From NCBI GenBank assembly GCA_013178015.1, contig JABLXR010000009.1:1-64000 (forward strand): DNA of 64,000 nt, given 5' to 3'. The notes beneath the pieces are model-generated. The model worked only from the letters and a program-made list of their open reading frames with translations, was not told where the DNA came from and searched no databases. Source of the stretch: Anaerolineae bacterium. Its GTDB lineage: Bacteria; Chloroflexota; Anaerolineae; DRVO01. Made by a program: the position numbers and the translations under genes. Of this stretch, positions 34,083 through 43,712 are shown one piece after another. Numbering within the stretch: the first letter of the stretch is position 1; each line of letters begins with the position of its first letter.

Positions 34083-35261
34083 GTGGACCTGGAGCAGTTG
34101 CTCACACGGGGGGTGGCCGAGGTGATCGTCCGGGAGGAACTAGAGGAGCGGCTGCGCTCCGGGGAGAAGCTTCGCCTGAAGCAGGGCTTCGATCCGAGCA
34201 AGCCCGACCTGCACATCGGGCACGCGGTCGGTCTGCGCAAGCTGCGCCAGTTCCAGGACCTAGGACACGTGGTGGTGCTGGTGGTAGGCGACTGGACGGC
34301 CCAGATAGGCGACCCCTCCGGCCGCGATGAGAGCCGCCAGATGCTCTCCCGCGAAGAGGTCTTGGCCAATGCCGAGACCTACATGAACCAGTTCTTCAAG
34401 GTGGTCGACCGCGAACGTACCGAAGTGCGCTGGCAAAGCGAATGGTACGAGGGTTTCAGTCTCGCCGACGTCCTCGATCTGACCTCCCGTTTCACCCTGG
34501 CGCAGATGATGGCGCACGACACGTTCCGGCGCCGCTACGAGAACGGTCTGCCCATCACGCTGATGGAGCTCATGTACCCTCTGTTGCAGGCGTATGATTC
34601 GGTGATGATTCGCGCCGATGTGGAGTTCGGGGGTACAGATCAGAAGTTCAACAACCTGGCCGGCCGCGAACTGCAGGCCGCCATGGGTCAACGTCCTCAG
34701 GACGTGCTCCTTGTGCCGCTCCTGCTGGGCACCGACGGGCGCAAGATGAGCAAGAGCTTCGGCAACACCATTGACTTGGACGATCCGCCAGAGGAGATGT
34801 ACGGCAAGGTGATGTCCCTTGCCGATGGCGTGCTGTTCGACTACTTCTGGCTGGTCACCGACGTCCCCGAGGAGGAGATCGCGGCCATGAAGAAGGCGAT
34901 CTCCGAAGGGGCCAATCCACGGGACCTGAAAATGCGGCTGGCAAGGGAGATCGTGACCCAGATGCACTCCGCTGAGGCAGCACAGAAAGCCGAGGCGGAG
35001 TTCGTGCGGGTGTTCCAGCGGCAGGAGCTGCCCGAGGACATGCCTGAGGTGCGCGTGCCCCAAGGTGCCACCGTAATGGATGCGATCGTGACCGCCGAGC
35101 TGGCCGGCAGCCGTAGCGAGGCGCGCCGGCTGATTGAGCAGGGGGGCGTGTACCTAGACGGAGACCGAGTCGAGGCGCTCGATACCGCCGTATCCTTCGC
35201 CGATGGGAGCCGGGTGCTGCGGGTGGGCAGGAGAAGGTTCGTGCGGCTGCTGCCAGCCTAG
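34083..35261 (+). CDS. tyrS: tyrosyl-tRNA synthetase
   Basis: 392 residues from GTG 34083, which lies 5 bases after GGAGG; TTG 34050 and GTG 34080 are less well placed. Class I signatures are HIGH at 44-47 (PDLHIGHAVG) and KMSKS (DGRKMSKSFGN), with the tyrosine pocket around EFGGTDQKFNNL. An S4 RNA-binding domain ends the protein (SRSEARRLIEQGGVYLDG). The sequence resembles the TyrZ-type branch of bacterial TyrRS. The stop overlaps by 4 nt the stop of the convergent bPH-domain gene. Confidence 0.96.
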   Translation: MDLEQLLTRGVAEVIVREELEERLRSGEKLRLKQGFDPSKPDLHIGHAVGLRKLRQFQDLGHVVVLVVGDWTAQIGDPSGRDESRQMLSREEVLANAETYMNQFFKVVDRERTEVRWQSEWYEGFSLADVLDLTSRFTLAQMMAHDTFRRRYENGLPITLMELMYPLLQAYDSVMIRADVEFGGTDQKFNNLAGRELQAAMGQRPQDVLLVPLLLGTDGRKMSKSFGNTIDLDDPPEEMYGKVMSLADGVLFDYFWLVTDVPEEEIAAMKKAISEGANPRDLKMRLAREIVTQMHSAEAAQKAEAEFVRVFQRQELPEDMPEVRVPQGATVMDAIVTAELAGSRSEARRLIEQGGVYLDGDRVEALDTAVSFADGSRVLRVGRRRFVRLLPA

Positions 35262-36931
35262 GGCAAGTCGGCCCGGGCAGGATGGCTGCCGGCCTTGCCG
35301 GCGTCGCTCCGGAGGCGCTCGTAGGCAGCGAGGATGTCGGCCAGGGCTTCGCTCTGCGCCGCCTGCTGACCTGCCTGTAGCCTCTCGCGACTGGCCTCCA
35401 GGTAACGGAACACGTCGGCCTGGACTTCCGCTGGCGCGAACACCGATTCGAAGGTGAAGTTGCCTACCTGGCCCGCGGTCTCGATGGTGACATGGCCGTA
35501 GTTGAGAAGGCCGGCGAGTAGGCCCGGCACTACGTAGGTCACATTCTGGATGTTGAGCAGGTTGCCCTCACGCTGGGACGCGTGCAGCCGCAGCGGCAGG
35601 CGCTTGATGTCAATGACTCGGTCCGGCGTGAGCACGTACACGTCATTGCGCCAGTTCTCCCACTGCCACCAGACCCAGGCCAGGAACAGACCGGCCGTTC
35701 CCAGGGATACCGGTTGAGGCAGGCTAACTCCAGCCAGCAGAGGAACGCCTGCCAGGGCAGCCGCCGTCACCACCGGCCAGGCCAGGCTCCGCAAGAGCAC
35801 CACCCAGTGCTTGCGCCAGAGCACTACGTCTCCTTCCTGGCGCCGTAGTCGGGGCAGGCCGTCGTTGATCAGGTGAGTGAGCCTGAGGGCGGCCGCGTCC
35901 AACGCTCCCTGAGGCTGGGGAAGGGAGGGACGGGACACCGCTTCCGGCTCGTCCGGGTCCGTCGCCGGCACCAGCCCCAGTTGCCGGCGCAGTTCCTGCT
36001 CCAGGTTGTACCGCCGCCAAGCGCGCTGCAGGCGGTTGAATCGGCTGGTCTCGGCGAAGATGGCGTCTTTGATCGCCTCGGGTCTAGGGGCATACGAGAA
36101 GGTTATCTGGCCGGTGGCGCCGGCGGTCTGCACCGTGAGGTGGCCGAAGCCCAACACCGCTGCGGCTAGGCCGCGGCGCACCACGCTGACGTCCTGAATC
36201 TTGTCCAGAGCGGCCTGCTCTTGACGCTCGTAGAAGAGCAGCTGCTTCTCCACCCGGACTATCCGGCTGGTGGTGAGGACGAGGGCGTCATTGCGCCACT
36301 CGAGCCACAGCCAAGTCACCCAGGCGACGGCGATGAGCGCGGCCGAGAGCAGGTACTCGAAAGAAAGGCCGAGGAATTGGATCGTTGGGGGCGTCAGAGC
36401 GCCGAACAAGAAGGGCCAGAACAGGGAGCGCCAGAACACCCACGGGTGCCGCCGCTCGTACAGGGTGACGCGCTCGTCCGGCTCCTGCCAGCGCAGTCGG
36501 GGTGCCTCCAGGGCGACGCAGATGTCCTCCCGAGGCCGCAGCGCGGCCGAGAGCGAGGGACGACTGCGGGCCAGCGCCTGGAATTGGTTGCGGTGGAGGA
36601 CCAGGAGGCGAGAGGGTACCAGTGCTGTGAGGGTGGCGTCGTGGGCGTCGCCCAAAAGAAGGGAAGTCTCCCCGCTGGCGGAGCCGACCACCAGGCGGGC
36701 CAGCGGCTCCAGGTGTCCGTCTACGTTGACCCGGGTGGCTTCCAGCTGACCGCGGAGGACCACTATCAGCCGATCCCCCGGATCGCCTTGCCGCCAGACT
36801 CTTCGCCCCGCCGGGACGTCCTGGATGATGGCGATCGAGGCCAGGGCGGCCATATCCTCGCGAGACAGGTCGGCGAAGAGAGGCAGGCGCCGCAGGTAGC
36901 GACTCCAGGATGGGGCGCGTTCGGCAGGCAT
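35258..36931 (-). CDS. cyclic-nucleotide-binding domain protein with two bacterial PH-like membrane modules
   Basis: 557 residues. Residues about 10-130 form a cNMP-binding domain (LPLFADLSREDMAAL, GDRLIVVLRGQLEA, GETSLLLGD), lacking a clear RxA cyclic-nucleotide clamp. Two modules follow, each with a pair of membrane helices and a bPH2/DUF304-type domain: WRNDALVLTTSRIVRVEKQ with LDKIQDVSV, and WRNDVYVLTPDRVIDIKR with LLNIQNVTYV. AGAGGT precedes the ATG. The role is unknown; the layout suggests a membrane-bound regulatory protein. It lies 25 bp after uvrC on the same strand. Confidence 0.82.
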   Translation of the reverse strand: MPAERAPSWSRYLRRLPLFADLSREDMAALASIAIIQDVPAGRRVWRQGDPGDRLIVVLRGQLEATRVNVDGHLEPLARLVVGSASGETSLLLGDAHDATLTALVPSRLLVLHRNQFQALARSRPSLSAALRPREDICVALEAPRLRWQEPDERVTLYERRHPWVFWRSLFWPFLFGALTPPTIQFLGLSFEYLLSAALIAVAWVTWLWLEWRNDALVLTTSRIVRVEKQLLFYERQEQAALDKIQDVSVVRRGLAAAVLGFGHLTVQTAGATGQITFSYAPRPEAIKDAIFAETSRFNRLQRAWRRYNLEQELRRQLGLVPATDPDEPEAVSRPSLPQPQGALDAAALRLTHLINDGLPRLRRQEGDVVLWRKHWVVLLRSLAWPVVTAAALAGVPLLAGVSLPQPVSLGTAGLFLAWVWWQWENWRNDVYVLTPDRVIDIKRLPLRLHASQREGNLLNIQNVTYVVPGLLAGLLNYGHVTIETAGQVGNFTFESVFAPAEVQADVFRYLEASRERLQAGQQAAQSEALADILAAYERLRSDAGKAGSHPARADLP

Positions 36932-36956
36932 GACTACCTCTTGGGTGGCGCCGGGC

Positions 36957-38783
36957 TTACAGGCTTTGTCTGAGCGCTTCCGCCACCTTCCTGGTCATGC
37001 CAGGAGCAGCGGCGAGTTCGTCCACCGAGGCTTGCTTGACGGCTTCCAGACTGCCAAAGTGTCTGAGCAACGACCGACGCCGTTTCGGCCCGATGCCGGG
37101 GACATCCTCCAGCACGGAGCGCGTGGCAGCTTTGCTTCGAAGTCCTCGGTGATAGCTCACCGCGAAACGGTGCGCTTCGTCGCGGATGCGCTGCAGCAGG
37201 AACAACCCCTGCGAGCCGCGTGCCAACTGCAGCGGCTCCGGCCTGCCGGGCACGTAAATGTCCTCGTGCTCCTTGGCCAGCCCGATGACAGATACGCCCT
37301 CAACCCCTGCTTCCTCCAGGGCCTGCAGCGCCGCATGGAGCTGACCCTTCCCCCCGTCCACCACGACGAGATCCGGACGGGCGGCGAACGACTCATCGCA
37401 AGCGGACTTGTCCCGAGCCCCGAAGCGACGGCGCAGCACCTCGGCCATCATGGCGAAGTCGTCGGCGCCGGAAACGGTGCGAATGCGAAAGCGACGGTAG
37501 TCGCTCTTCCGCGCCACTCCTTTGACGAAGGCGACCATACTGCCCACGGCGTGGCTTCCCTGGATATTGGAGATGTCGTAGCACTCGATGCGCGCCGGTA
37601 TCTCCTTCAGGTTCAGCGCCTGGCGCAGCTCTTCCAGCGCTTGCACCGAACGGCCCTCGTCGGCCTCCCACTCGGCGCGCAGTGAGTTGAGGGTGGCGGC
37701 GGCGTTCTCCTGGGCCAGCTTCAGCAGCTGGCGCTTCTCCCCGCGCTTGGGCACCCGCACGCTCACCCGCCGGCCTCGCTTCTCCCTGAGCCAGGACTCG
37801 ATGACCATCATGGACTCCGGGGCCTGAGGAACGATCACCTCGCTGGGGACGTGAGAAGCCTCGCTGTAGAACTGCTCCAGGAACGAAGCCAGTATCTCCT
37901 TGTCCTCTTCTTCGGTGGTGCCTTCCAGCACGAAGTACTCCCGACCGATCAGGTAGCCCTCGCGCAGGAAGAACACCTGCACGCAGGCGGAACCGTTGGA
38001 GCGGGCGAAGGCGACCACGTCGTGATCCTGGAGCGAGGACGACACCACCTTCTGCCTTTCTACCACCCGTTCTAGGGCCTGGAGCTGATCCCGCAAGGCA
38101 GCAGCCCGCTCGAACTGCAGCTGCGCCGACGCCTCCTCCATCTTGTCCCGCAAGTCCCGGATCACCTGATTGGACTTGCCCTCGAGGAATAGGCAAAGGC
38201 GCTCGATCCCCTCGCGGTACTCCTCCGGTGTGCAGGCACCGACGCACGGGCCCGGACAGCGGCCGATGTGGTAGTAGAGGCAGGCGCGCCGACGGGCCCC
38301 GTCCATAGCGTCCTTGCAGGTGCGGTAGGGGAACAGGCGGCGGAGGAGGTCCAGCGTCTCACGCATGGCCCAGGACGAAGTGTAGGGGCCGAAGTAGCGG
38401 GCGCCGTCGTCGGCGATCCTGCGCACGGTGGAGACGCGCGGGTAGTCCTCCTCCCATCCCACCCGGATGAAGGGATAGCGCTTCTCGTCCTTGAAGCGCA
38501 CGTTGTAGCGAGGCCGGTACCTCTTGATCAGCGTGCACTCGAGTATCAGCGCCTCCAATTCGGTGGAGGTCACTATGAACTCGATGTCGGCCAGGCTCTC
38601 CATCAGCCGCAGCACCTTCGGGGCGTGGGCATTGGACGCCTGGAAGTAGGACCGCACCCGGCTGCGCAGGTTGACGGCCTTGCCCACGTATATGACATGC
38701 CCGTCCCCGTCTCGCATGATGTACACGCCCGGCTGACAGGGAAACTGCGCTGCTTTGGCTCCCAATTCGCTGATATCGGCCAT
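36957..38783 (-). CDS. uvrC: excinuclease ABC subunit C
   Basis: 608 residues. The N-terminal GIY-YIG nuclease starts PCQPGVYIMRDGDGHVIYVG, followed by the Cys-containing CPGPCVGACTPEEYREGI, a UVR domain (LRDKMEEASAQLQFERAAAL), the RNase H-like second nuclease (ECYDISNIQGSHAVGSMVAF) and a C-terminal helix-hairpin-helix pair (LEDVPGIGPKRRRSLLRHFG). It makes both incisions in nucleotide excision repair. Upstream, TATAAT at 38843-38838 and an 8-bp hairpin at 38804-38821 lie in the leader. Confidence 0.97.
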   Translation of the reverse strand: MADISELGAKAAQFPCQPGVYIMRDGDGHVIYVGKAVNLRSRVRSYFQASNAHAPKVLRLMESLADIEFIVTSTELEALILECTLIKRYRPRYNVRFKDEKRYPFIRVGWEEDYPRVSTVRRIADDGARYFGPYTSSWAMRETLDLLRRLFPYRTCKDAMDGARRRACLYYHIGRCPGPCVGACTPEEYREGIERLCLFLEGKSNQVIRDLRDKMEEASAQLQFERAAALRDQLQALERVVERQKVVSSSLQDHDVVAFARSNGSACVQVFFLREGYLIGREYFVLEGTTEEEDKEILASFLEQFYSEASHVPSEVIVPQAPESMMVIESWLREKRGRRVSVRVPKRGEKRQLLKLAQENAAATLNSLRAEWEADEGRSVQALEELRQALNLKEIPARIECYDISNIQGSHAVGSMVAFVKGVARKSDYRRFRIRTVSGADDFAMMAEVLRRRFGARDKSACDESFAARPDLVVVDGGKGQLHAALQALEEAGVEGVSVIGLAKEHEDIYVPGRPEPLQLARGSQGLFLLQRIRDEAHRFAVSYHRGLRSKAATRSVLEDVPGIGPKRRRSLLRHFGSLEAVKQASVDELAAAPGMTRKVAEALRQSL

Positions 38784-38803
38784 TTCCTAGGGCTCGCACG
38801 TGA

Positions 38804-38843
38804 GGCGGAGGTCCCTCCGCCGGCATCTTACATAACCATTATA
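38804..38843 (-). promoter_or_regulatory. uvrC promoter and leader hairpin
   Basis: TATAAT (38843-38838, minus strand) is preceded by TGC (extended -10). Downstream, GGCGGAGG pairs with CCTCCGCC across a 2-base loop at 38821-38804, inside the predicted leader. No SOS box was recognised. Confidence 0.5.
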
Positions 38844-39091
38844 GCAGACGGTGGGCCGGATGCGCCTGTACGCTGCTGCTGATAGGAGCTCGGGATCGGG
38901 GACGAGTGTTCAGCCGCGAATCCGCTAAGGTGCTTCCCTGCCCTGCCCATAGCGCGCCGGCCCGTCGAGCGCGAGGTCCCCGAGTGCACGCGCGTGGGCT
39001 GAGGACGGTTGTGCCGGATCGCCCCTGGGCAATCGGGCGTCACTGCGTCGGAGCGTGCCAACGCGGCGCGGGCCTGGAGGCAGGGCACGCA

Positions 39092-39118
39092 TGGGCGCGT
39101 GCACTCCTCGGAGGAAGG
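39092..39118 (+). repeat. dispersed intergenic repeat (TGGGCGCRYGCACTCCTC core)
   Basis: TGGGCGCGTGCACTCCTC followed by GGAGGAAGG. CTCC and GGAG halves form a small palindrome, CTCCTCGGAGG. Confidence 0.7.
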
Positions 39119-39155
39119 TGCCCTGGGCGCGGTAGGTACGTGGGGACAGCGCGCA

Positions 39156-39182
39156 CGGGTAGGTGCACTCCTGGGAGGAAGG
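39156..39182 (+). repeat. dispersed intergenic repeat, diverged copy
   Basis: CGGGTAGGTGCACTCCTG followed by GGAGGAAGG, 64 bp after the previous copy and in the same orientation. Confidence 0.6.
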
Positions 39183-39505
39183 CAGGCGCGGACGACGATC
39201 GAGGCTTGCTCTCCAGACCTCGTGTTCCTCTGAGTGGCGCGTGGTGCCAGAGGTCCCTTCGAGGATGGGTGCGCGACCTCCCTGGGAGTATCGTGGTCCA
39301 ATCTCTACATCCTGGGAAGCCAACCGAGAGACCCGCTGGGAGAGATCCTGGTGCACGCGGAGCCTGCCCCTTTGCTCTGGTCTCCGCAGGCTCTGAGCCG
39401 GCCGAAGGGCGGGCCTAGCCTTGTCCTGGCCCGACCATTCATGGCGGAGCGGGCCGGCTCGACAGTGTTGTCTCTAGTCTTGTGCGCTGGCGCCGATGGC
39501 GGTGA

Positions 39506-39534
39506 TTGAGCGGGGTGGAAGGCGATGGTAGAAT
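39506..39534 (+). promoter_or_regulatory. promoter of the HIT/acyl-CoA carboxylase operon
   Basis: TTGAGC (39506-39511), 17 bp, then TAGAAT (39529-39534) preceded by TGG. ATG 39562 follows after 27 bp. Confidence 0.6.
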
Positions 39535-39561
39535 GCCGTGACTCTCAGGAGTAGGTGGCAA

Positions 39562-40083
39562 ATGGATCGCCTGTGGACGCCCTGGCGGATGCCGTATCTC
39601 ACGGCAGACAAGCCATCGGGCTGCATTTTCTGCCAGGCACTGGCCGAAGGGCTCGATAGCAGCAACCTGGTGGTACACCGAGCCGAGAGGGCCTTTGTCA
39701 TGCTGAACCGATATCCGTACAACAACGGTCACGCGATGGTGGTCCCCAACCGTCACGTGGGCTCCCTCGAGCTGCTGCAGGAGGCCGAACTGCTTTCGAT
39801 CATGCAGCTGGTGAACCTGACCCTGGCCGGTCTCCGAAACCTGGCATCGCCCGACGGGTTCAACATAGGTGTGAACCTGGGCAAGGCGGCCGGGGCGGGG
39901 ATCGAGGCTCACGTGCACGTGCACGTGGTACCGCGGTGGCAGGGGGATACCAACTTCATGCCCATCCTTGCCCATACCCGGGTCATTCCTGAGAGCCTTA
40001 CCGACACCCGCAGCCGGCTTCAGGGGGCAATCGAGAGAGTGCTAGCAGGCCAGACAGGTGGGGAGTGCGGGCGCGATGGATAG
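39562..40083 (+). CDS. HIT-family nucleotide hydrolase/phosphorylase
   Basis: 173 residues from ATG 39562. The histidine triad is H117-V-H119-V-H121 ([12 protein letters not shown]). C21-I-F-C24 near the N-terminus is the zinc CxxC found in the Ap4A-phosphorylase-like branch that starts [10 protein letters not shown]. It probably cleaves diadenosine polyphosphates or other AMP conjugates. The gene overlaps the carboxyltransferase start by 8 nt and is first in the operon. A link between this enzyme and carboxylation is not obvious. Confidence 0.92.
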   Translation: MDRLWTPWRMPYLTADKPSGCIFCQALAEGLDSSNLVVHRAERAFVMLNRYPYNNGHAMVVPNRHVGSLELLQEAELLSIMQLVNLTLAGLRNLASPDGFNIGVNLGKAAGAGIEAHVHVHVVPRWQGDTNFMPILAHTRVIPESLTDTRSRLQGAIERVLAGQTGGECGRDG

Positions 40084-41650
40084 CGAGGCGGTTGGCGAGC
40101 AGCAGGAGTGGCGAGACCGCCTGGAAGCGCTTCGGGCGGAGTCCCTTGCCGGTGGCGGTCCCGAGAGGGTGGCAACCCAGCACGCCAAGGGGAAGCTCAC
40201 AGCGCGAGAGCGCATCGCCGTCCTCCTCGATCCCGATACGTTTGTCGAGATAGGGCCGTTCGCACGGTCCCGCGGCGCCGCATTCGGCCCCGATGGCGTG
40301 GGCCCGTTGGGGGACGGGGTGGTCACCGGCTACGGCAGCATAGAGGGGCGGCTGGTGTACGTCTTCAGCCAGGACTTCACCGTCATGGGCGGGTCTCTGG
40401 GCCAGGCACACGCCGACAAGATCTGCCGACTGATGGACCTAGCCACCCAGAACGGTGCCCCGGTGGTGGGGCTCAACGACAGCGGCGGCGCCCGCATTCA
40501 GGAAGGGGTGGAGTCACTGGCGGCGTATGCCAGAATCTTCCTCCGGAACACGCTGGCGTCGGGCGTAGTGCCCCAGATATCGGCCATCATGGGCCCCTGC
40601 GCCGGGGGAGCGGTGTACTCCCCTGCTCTTACCGACTTCGTGATCATGTGCCAGGACACGTCCTACATGTTCGTGACTGGCCCCGACGTGGTCCGCGCGG
40701 TGACTCACGAGGAGGTAACCTTTGAGCAGTTGGGTGGGGCGGCTGTGCACGCGGGGCAGAGCGGCGTGGCTCACTTCCGAGTGGAGGGGGATGAGGAGTG
40801 CCTAGCCCTGATACGGCTGTTGCTGAGCTATCTCCCCCAGAACAACCTGGAAGACCCACCGTACCTCGAGCCCGAAGATGACCCCGAGCGTCAGGACGAG
40901 GCGCTGGACTCGATAGTGCCGGAGAGCCCCTCGCAGCCCTATGACATGCACGAGGTCATCACCAGGGTTATGGACGACGGCCAGTTTCTGGAGGTACATG
41001 CCGACTACGCTCAGAACATCGTAGTGGGCTTTGCCCGGCTCGATGGGCACCCCGTCGGCGTGGTGGCCTCTCAGCCTCTGGTGCTGGCCGGAGTGCTGGA
41101 CATCAACGCCTCTGAGAAGGCGGCCCGGTTCGTGCGCTTCTGTGACTGCTTCAACATCCCCCTAGTAGTCTTCGAGGACGTCCCCGGCTTCCTGCCCGGG
41201 CTGGATCAGGAGCACGGCGGCATCATCCGCTCGGGAGCCAAGCTGCTCTACGCCTTCTGCGAGGCGACGGTCCCTCGCGTGACTGTCATCACCAGGAAAG
41301 CATACGGTGGAGCCTACTGCGTTATGAACTCCCTCCCTACCAGGGGCGACCTGACCGTAGCGTGGCCCATGGCCGAGCTGGCTGTGATGGGAGCGGAGAG
41401 CGCGGTCAATATCATCCATCGCCGGACTCTGGCGAGCGCGCCCGAGGAGGAGCGCGAGGCCCTGCGGGCGCGACTGGTAGTGGAGTACAGAGAGCGGTTC
41501 GCCAACCCCTTCGTGGCAGCTGAGAGGGGGCTGATAGACGACGTCATCGAACCGAGACAGACTCGACCCTGGCTGATCCGAGCTCTGCAGATGCTGCGGA
41601 ACAAGAGACAGAAGAATCTACCGCGTAAGCACGGCAACATCCCTCTTTGA
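40076..41650 (+). CDS. acyl-CoA carboxylase, carboxyltransferase subunit (propionyl-CoA carboxylase beta-like)
   Basis: 524 residues from ATG 40076 (GTG 40058 possible). Both crotonase-fold halves are present: [15 protein letters not shown] and [16 protein letters not shown] in the first, and ENIVVGF-like [39 protein letters not shown] and [11 protein letters not shown] in the second. The C-terminus RKHGNIPL matches the family ending. It transfers the carboxyl group from carboxybiotin to an acyl-CoA, most likely propionyl-CoA, or acts in the reverse decarboxylation. Biotin carboxylase and carrier genes follow. Confidence 0.93.
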   Translation: MDSEAVGEQQEWRDRLEALRAESLAGGGPERVATQHAKGKLTARERIAVLLDPDTFVEIGPFARSRGAAFGPDGVGPLGDGVVTGYGSIEGRLVYVFSQDFTVMGGSLGQAHADKICRLMDLATQNGAPVVGLNDSGGARIQEGVESLAAYARIFLRNTLASGVVPQISAIMGPCAGGAVYSPALTDFVIMCQDTSYMFVTGPDVVRAVTHEEVTFEQLGGAAVHAGQSGVAHFRVEGDEECLALIRLLLSYLPQNNLEDPPYLEPEDDPERQDEALDSIVPESPSQPYDMHEVITRVMDDGQFLEVHADYAQNIVVGFARLDGHPVGVVASQPLVLAGVLDINASEKAARFVRFCDCFNIPLVVFEDVPGFLPGLDQEHGGIIRSGAKLLYAFCEATVPRVTVITRKAYGGAYCVMNSLPTRGDLTVAWPMAELAVMGAESAVNIIHRRTLASAPEEEREALRARLVVEYRERFANPFVAAERGLIDDVIEPRQTRPWLIRALQMLRNKRQKNLPRKHGNIPL

Positions 41651-41669
41651 CACTCACCCATCCGAGCTG

Positions 41670-43163
41670 ATGATCAGAAAGGTACTCATTGCCAACAGAG
41701 GCGAGATCGCGGTGCGCATCATCCGGGCGTGCCGCGAGCTGGGCATGAGGACGGTCGCCGTCTACTCCGATGCCGACCGAACCGGCCTGCACGTGCGCCT
41801 GGCAGATGAGGCCTACCGGATCGGCCCGGCGCCTTCTCGGGAAAGCTACCTGAGCATCGCTCGCATCGTGGACGCGGCGGTGCGCTCCGGGGCCGATGCC
41901 GTGCATCCCGGGTATGGGTTTCTGGCCGAGAACGCGCTGTTCGCTCAGGCCTGTGTGGAAGCTGGGCTTATCTTCGTGGGGCCCGACTACGAGACTATTC
42001 GGCTCCTGGGCGACAAGGTGGCAGCCCGTCGGTTCATGCGGGAGGCGGGAGTGCCCATCGTCCCCGGGAGCGATGAGGACACGGGCAGCGACCTGACTTC
42101 GGCGGCCGAGCGTCTTGGCTTCCCTCTGCTGATCAAGGCAGCCGCCGGAGGCGGCGGCAAGGGCATGCGACTAGTGCGCAGGCGAGAAGAGCTCGAGCCG
42201 GCCTTGGAGGTGGCCCGGCGAGAGGCACGGGCTGCCTTCGGGGACGATACGGTCTACCTGGAGCGAACGGTTCAGGGGGCACGGCACATTGAGTTTCAGA
42301 TACTGGCCGACAGCTACGGCAATGCCATACACCTGGGCGACCGTGAGTGCTCGATCCAGCGCCGACACCAAAAGGTCATAGAGGAGACGCCTTCCCGCGC
42401 CCTCACGGACGACTTGCGGCAGAGGATGGGCGAAGTAGCCCTGCTGGCTGTGCGGTCAGCCCAATACTGCTCGGCCGGGACGGTAGAGTTCCTGCTGGAC
42501 TCGACGGGGAGTTTCTATTTCCTCGAGGTAAACCCGAGGCTGCAGGTGGAGCATCCGGTGAGCGAGATGGTCACCGGCGTAGATATTGTGAAGGAACAGC
42601 TGCGGATCGCGGCCGGAAGACGGTTGCGGTACCGGCAGTCAGACATCCAGCCACGGGGCTGGGCCATCGAGTGCCGCATCCTGGCGGAGGATCCATACTC
42701 CAACTTTGCCCCCAGCACTGGCCGAATCACCGGGTTCTCGGAGCCGGCGGGCCCGGGGATCAGGGTGGAAAGCGGCGTGTACGACGGTTTCGAAGTCACC
42801 CCGTACTACGACAGCCTTATTGCCAAGGTGATCGCTTGGGGGGAGACGCGAGGCGATGCCATCATGCGCATCCTGCGCGCCCTGGAGGAGTGTCGCATCT
42901 CGGGCATCAAGACCAACATCCCCTTCTGTCACCAGCTGTTCAACAGCCCCAGCTTCATCGGTGGTCAGTTTGACACCACGTTCTTGGAACAGCGCTTCTC
43001 TCTCAGCACTGAAAGCAGGCAGGCGCACGAGCTCATTGCCGCGGTGGCGGCTGCATATGTGGAGAACACGAAGAGAGGACGGCGGGCAGCGGAGAGGCGC
43101 GATTCCTCTCGCGCCGATGGCGCCTGGCGGCTTGCAGGGCGGTCGGAGGCCATGGGCGACTAG
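41670..43163 (+). CDS. accC: biotin carboxylase subunit
   Basis: 497 residues. It begins [25 protein letters not shown], has the ATP-grasp glycine loop [12 protein letters not shown], then [17 protein letters not shown], and [16 protein letters not shown]. These are the ATP, bicarbonate and biotin sites of AccC/PccA-type enzymes. The last 45 residues are basic and rich in Arg, possibly a linker to the carrier. The stop codon is directly followed by the ATG of the carrier gene. The symbol denotes the family; the complex may be a propionyl-CoA carboxylase. Confidence 0.93.
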   Translation: MIRKVLIANRGEIAVRIIRACRELGMRTVAVYSDADRTGLHVRLADEAYRIGPAPSRESYLSIARIVDAAVRSGADAVHPGYGFLAENALFAQACVEAGLIFVGPDYETIRLLGDKVAARRFMREAGVPIVPGSDEDTGSDLTSAAERLGFPLLIKAAAGGGGKGMRLVRRREELEPALEVARREARAAFGDDTVYLERTVQGARHIEFQILADSYGNAIHLGDRECSIQRRHQKVIEETPSRALTDDLRQRMGEVALLAVRSAQYCSAGTVEFLLDSTGSFYFLEVNPRLQVEHPVSEMVTGVDIVKEQLRIAAGRRLRYRQSDIQPRGWAIECRILAEDPYSNFAPSTGRITGFSEPAGPGIRVESGVYDGFEVTPYYDSLIAKVIAWGETRGDAIMRILRALEECRISGIKTNIPFCHQLFNSPSFIGGQFDTTFLEQRFSLSTESRQAHELIAAVAAAYVENTKRGRRAAERRDSSRADGAWRLAGRSEAMGD

Positions 43164-43712
43164 ATGAAGTACGTGGTCGAGGTCGAGGGGCGTCAGTACC
43201 GCATCGACGTCGAGGGTGGCCGCATCGCGGTAGATGGCGAGTGGCTGGAGCTCGATGTGAAACAGATTGGCGACTTGCCCCTCTATTCTCTCCTCGTGGA
43301 CAGCGCCTCAGTCGAGGTAAGCGTGGAAGAGGAGAGCCGTTTCCACTACAGCGTGATGCTGGCCGGGGAGATGTACAGCGTCACCGTCCGCCCGGAAGGG
43401 CTTAGTGGAGCGAGCGAGGGCGGACGCGGTCGGCGGACCGACGAAGTGGTGCGTGCGCCCATGCCCGGGTTGGTGGCGTCTCTGCCAGTGTCGGTGGGGC
43501 AGCAGGTGCGGCTGGGACAGACCCTAGTGGTGGTCGAGTCCATGAAGATGGAGAACCCACTCCAGGCCCCTGCTGCCGGCGTCGTGACGCAGATTCACGT
43601 AGGACCGGGGGACTCGGTGGAGAAGAACCAGCCCATCGTGACCCTGAAGTTCGACGGGGCTGCCGCAGGTGAAGGCCGCCCCGACAGTGACGGAGGTTCG
43701 GAGGATGGCTAG
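43164..43712 (+). CDS. biotin carboxyl carrier protein
   Basis: 182 residues. The C-terminal biotinyl domain has RAPMPGLVASLPV, ESMKMENP with the biotinylated K128, and VGPGDSVEKNQPIV. The N-terminal 90 residues are a beta-rich region (KYVVEVEGRQYRIDVEGGRI) typical of stand-alone carriers that dock to a separate carboxyltransferase. The start codon abuts the accC stop. An unusually charged tail (GEGRPDSDGGSEDG) ends the protein and overlaps the next gene by 8 nt. Confidence 0.93.
   Translation: MKYVVEVEGRQYRIDVEGGRIAVDGEWLELDVKQIGDLPLYSLLVDSASVEVSVEEESRFHYSVMLAGEMYSVTVRPEGLSGASEGGRGRRTDEVVRAPMPGLVASLPVSVGQQVRLGQTLVVVESMKMENPLQAPAAGVVTQIHVGPGDSVEKNQPIVTLKFDGAAAGEGRPDSDGGSEDG

Larger units (their letters stand above)
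38850..39500. other. long intergenic region with two copies of a dispersed repeat
   Basis: No supported gene. Copies of the dispersed ACTCCTC repeat lie at 39092-39118 and 39156-39182. The rest is GC-rich, without RNA or terminator signatures that I can name. Confidence 0.5.
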
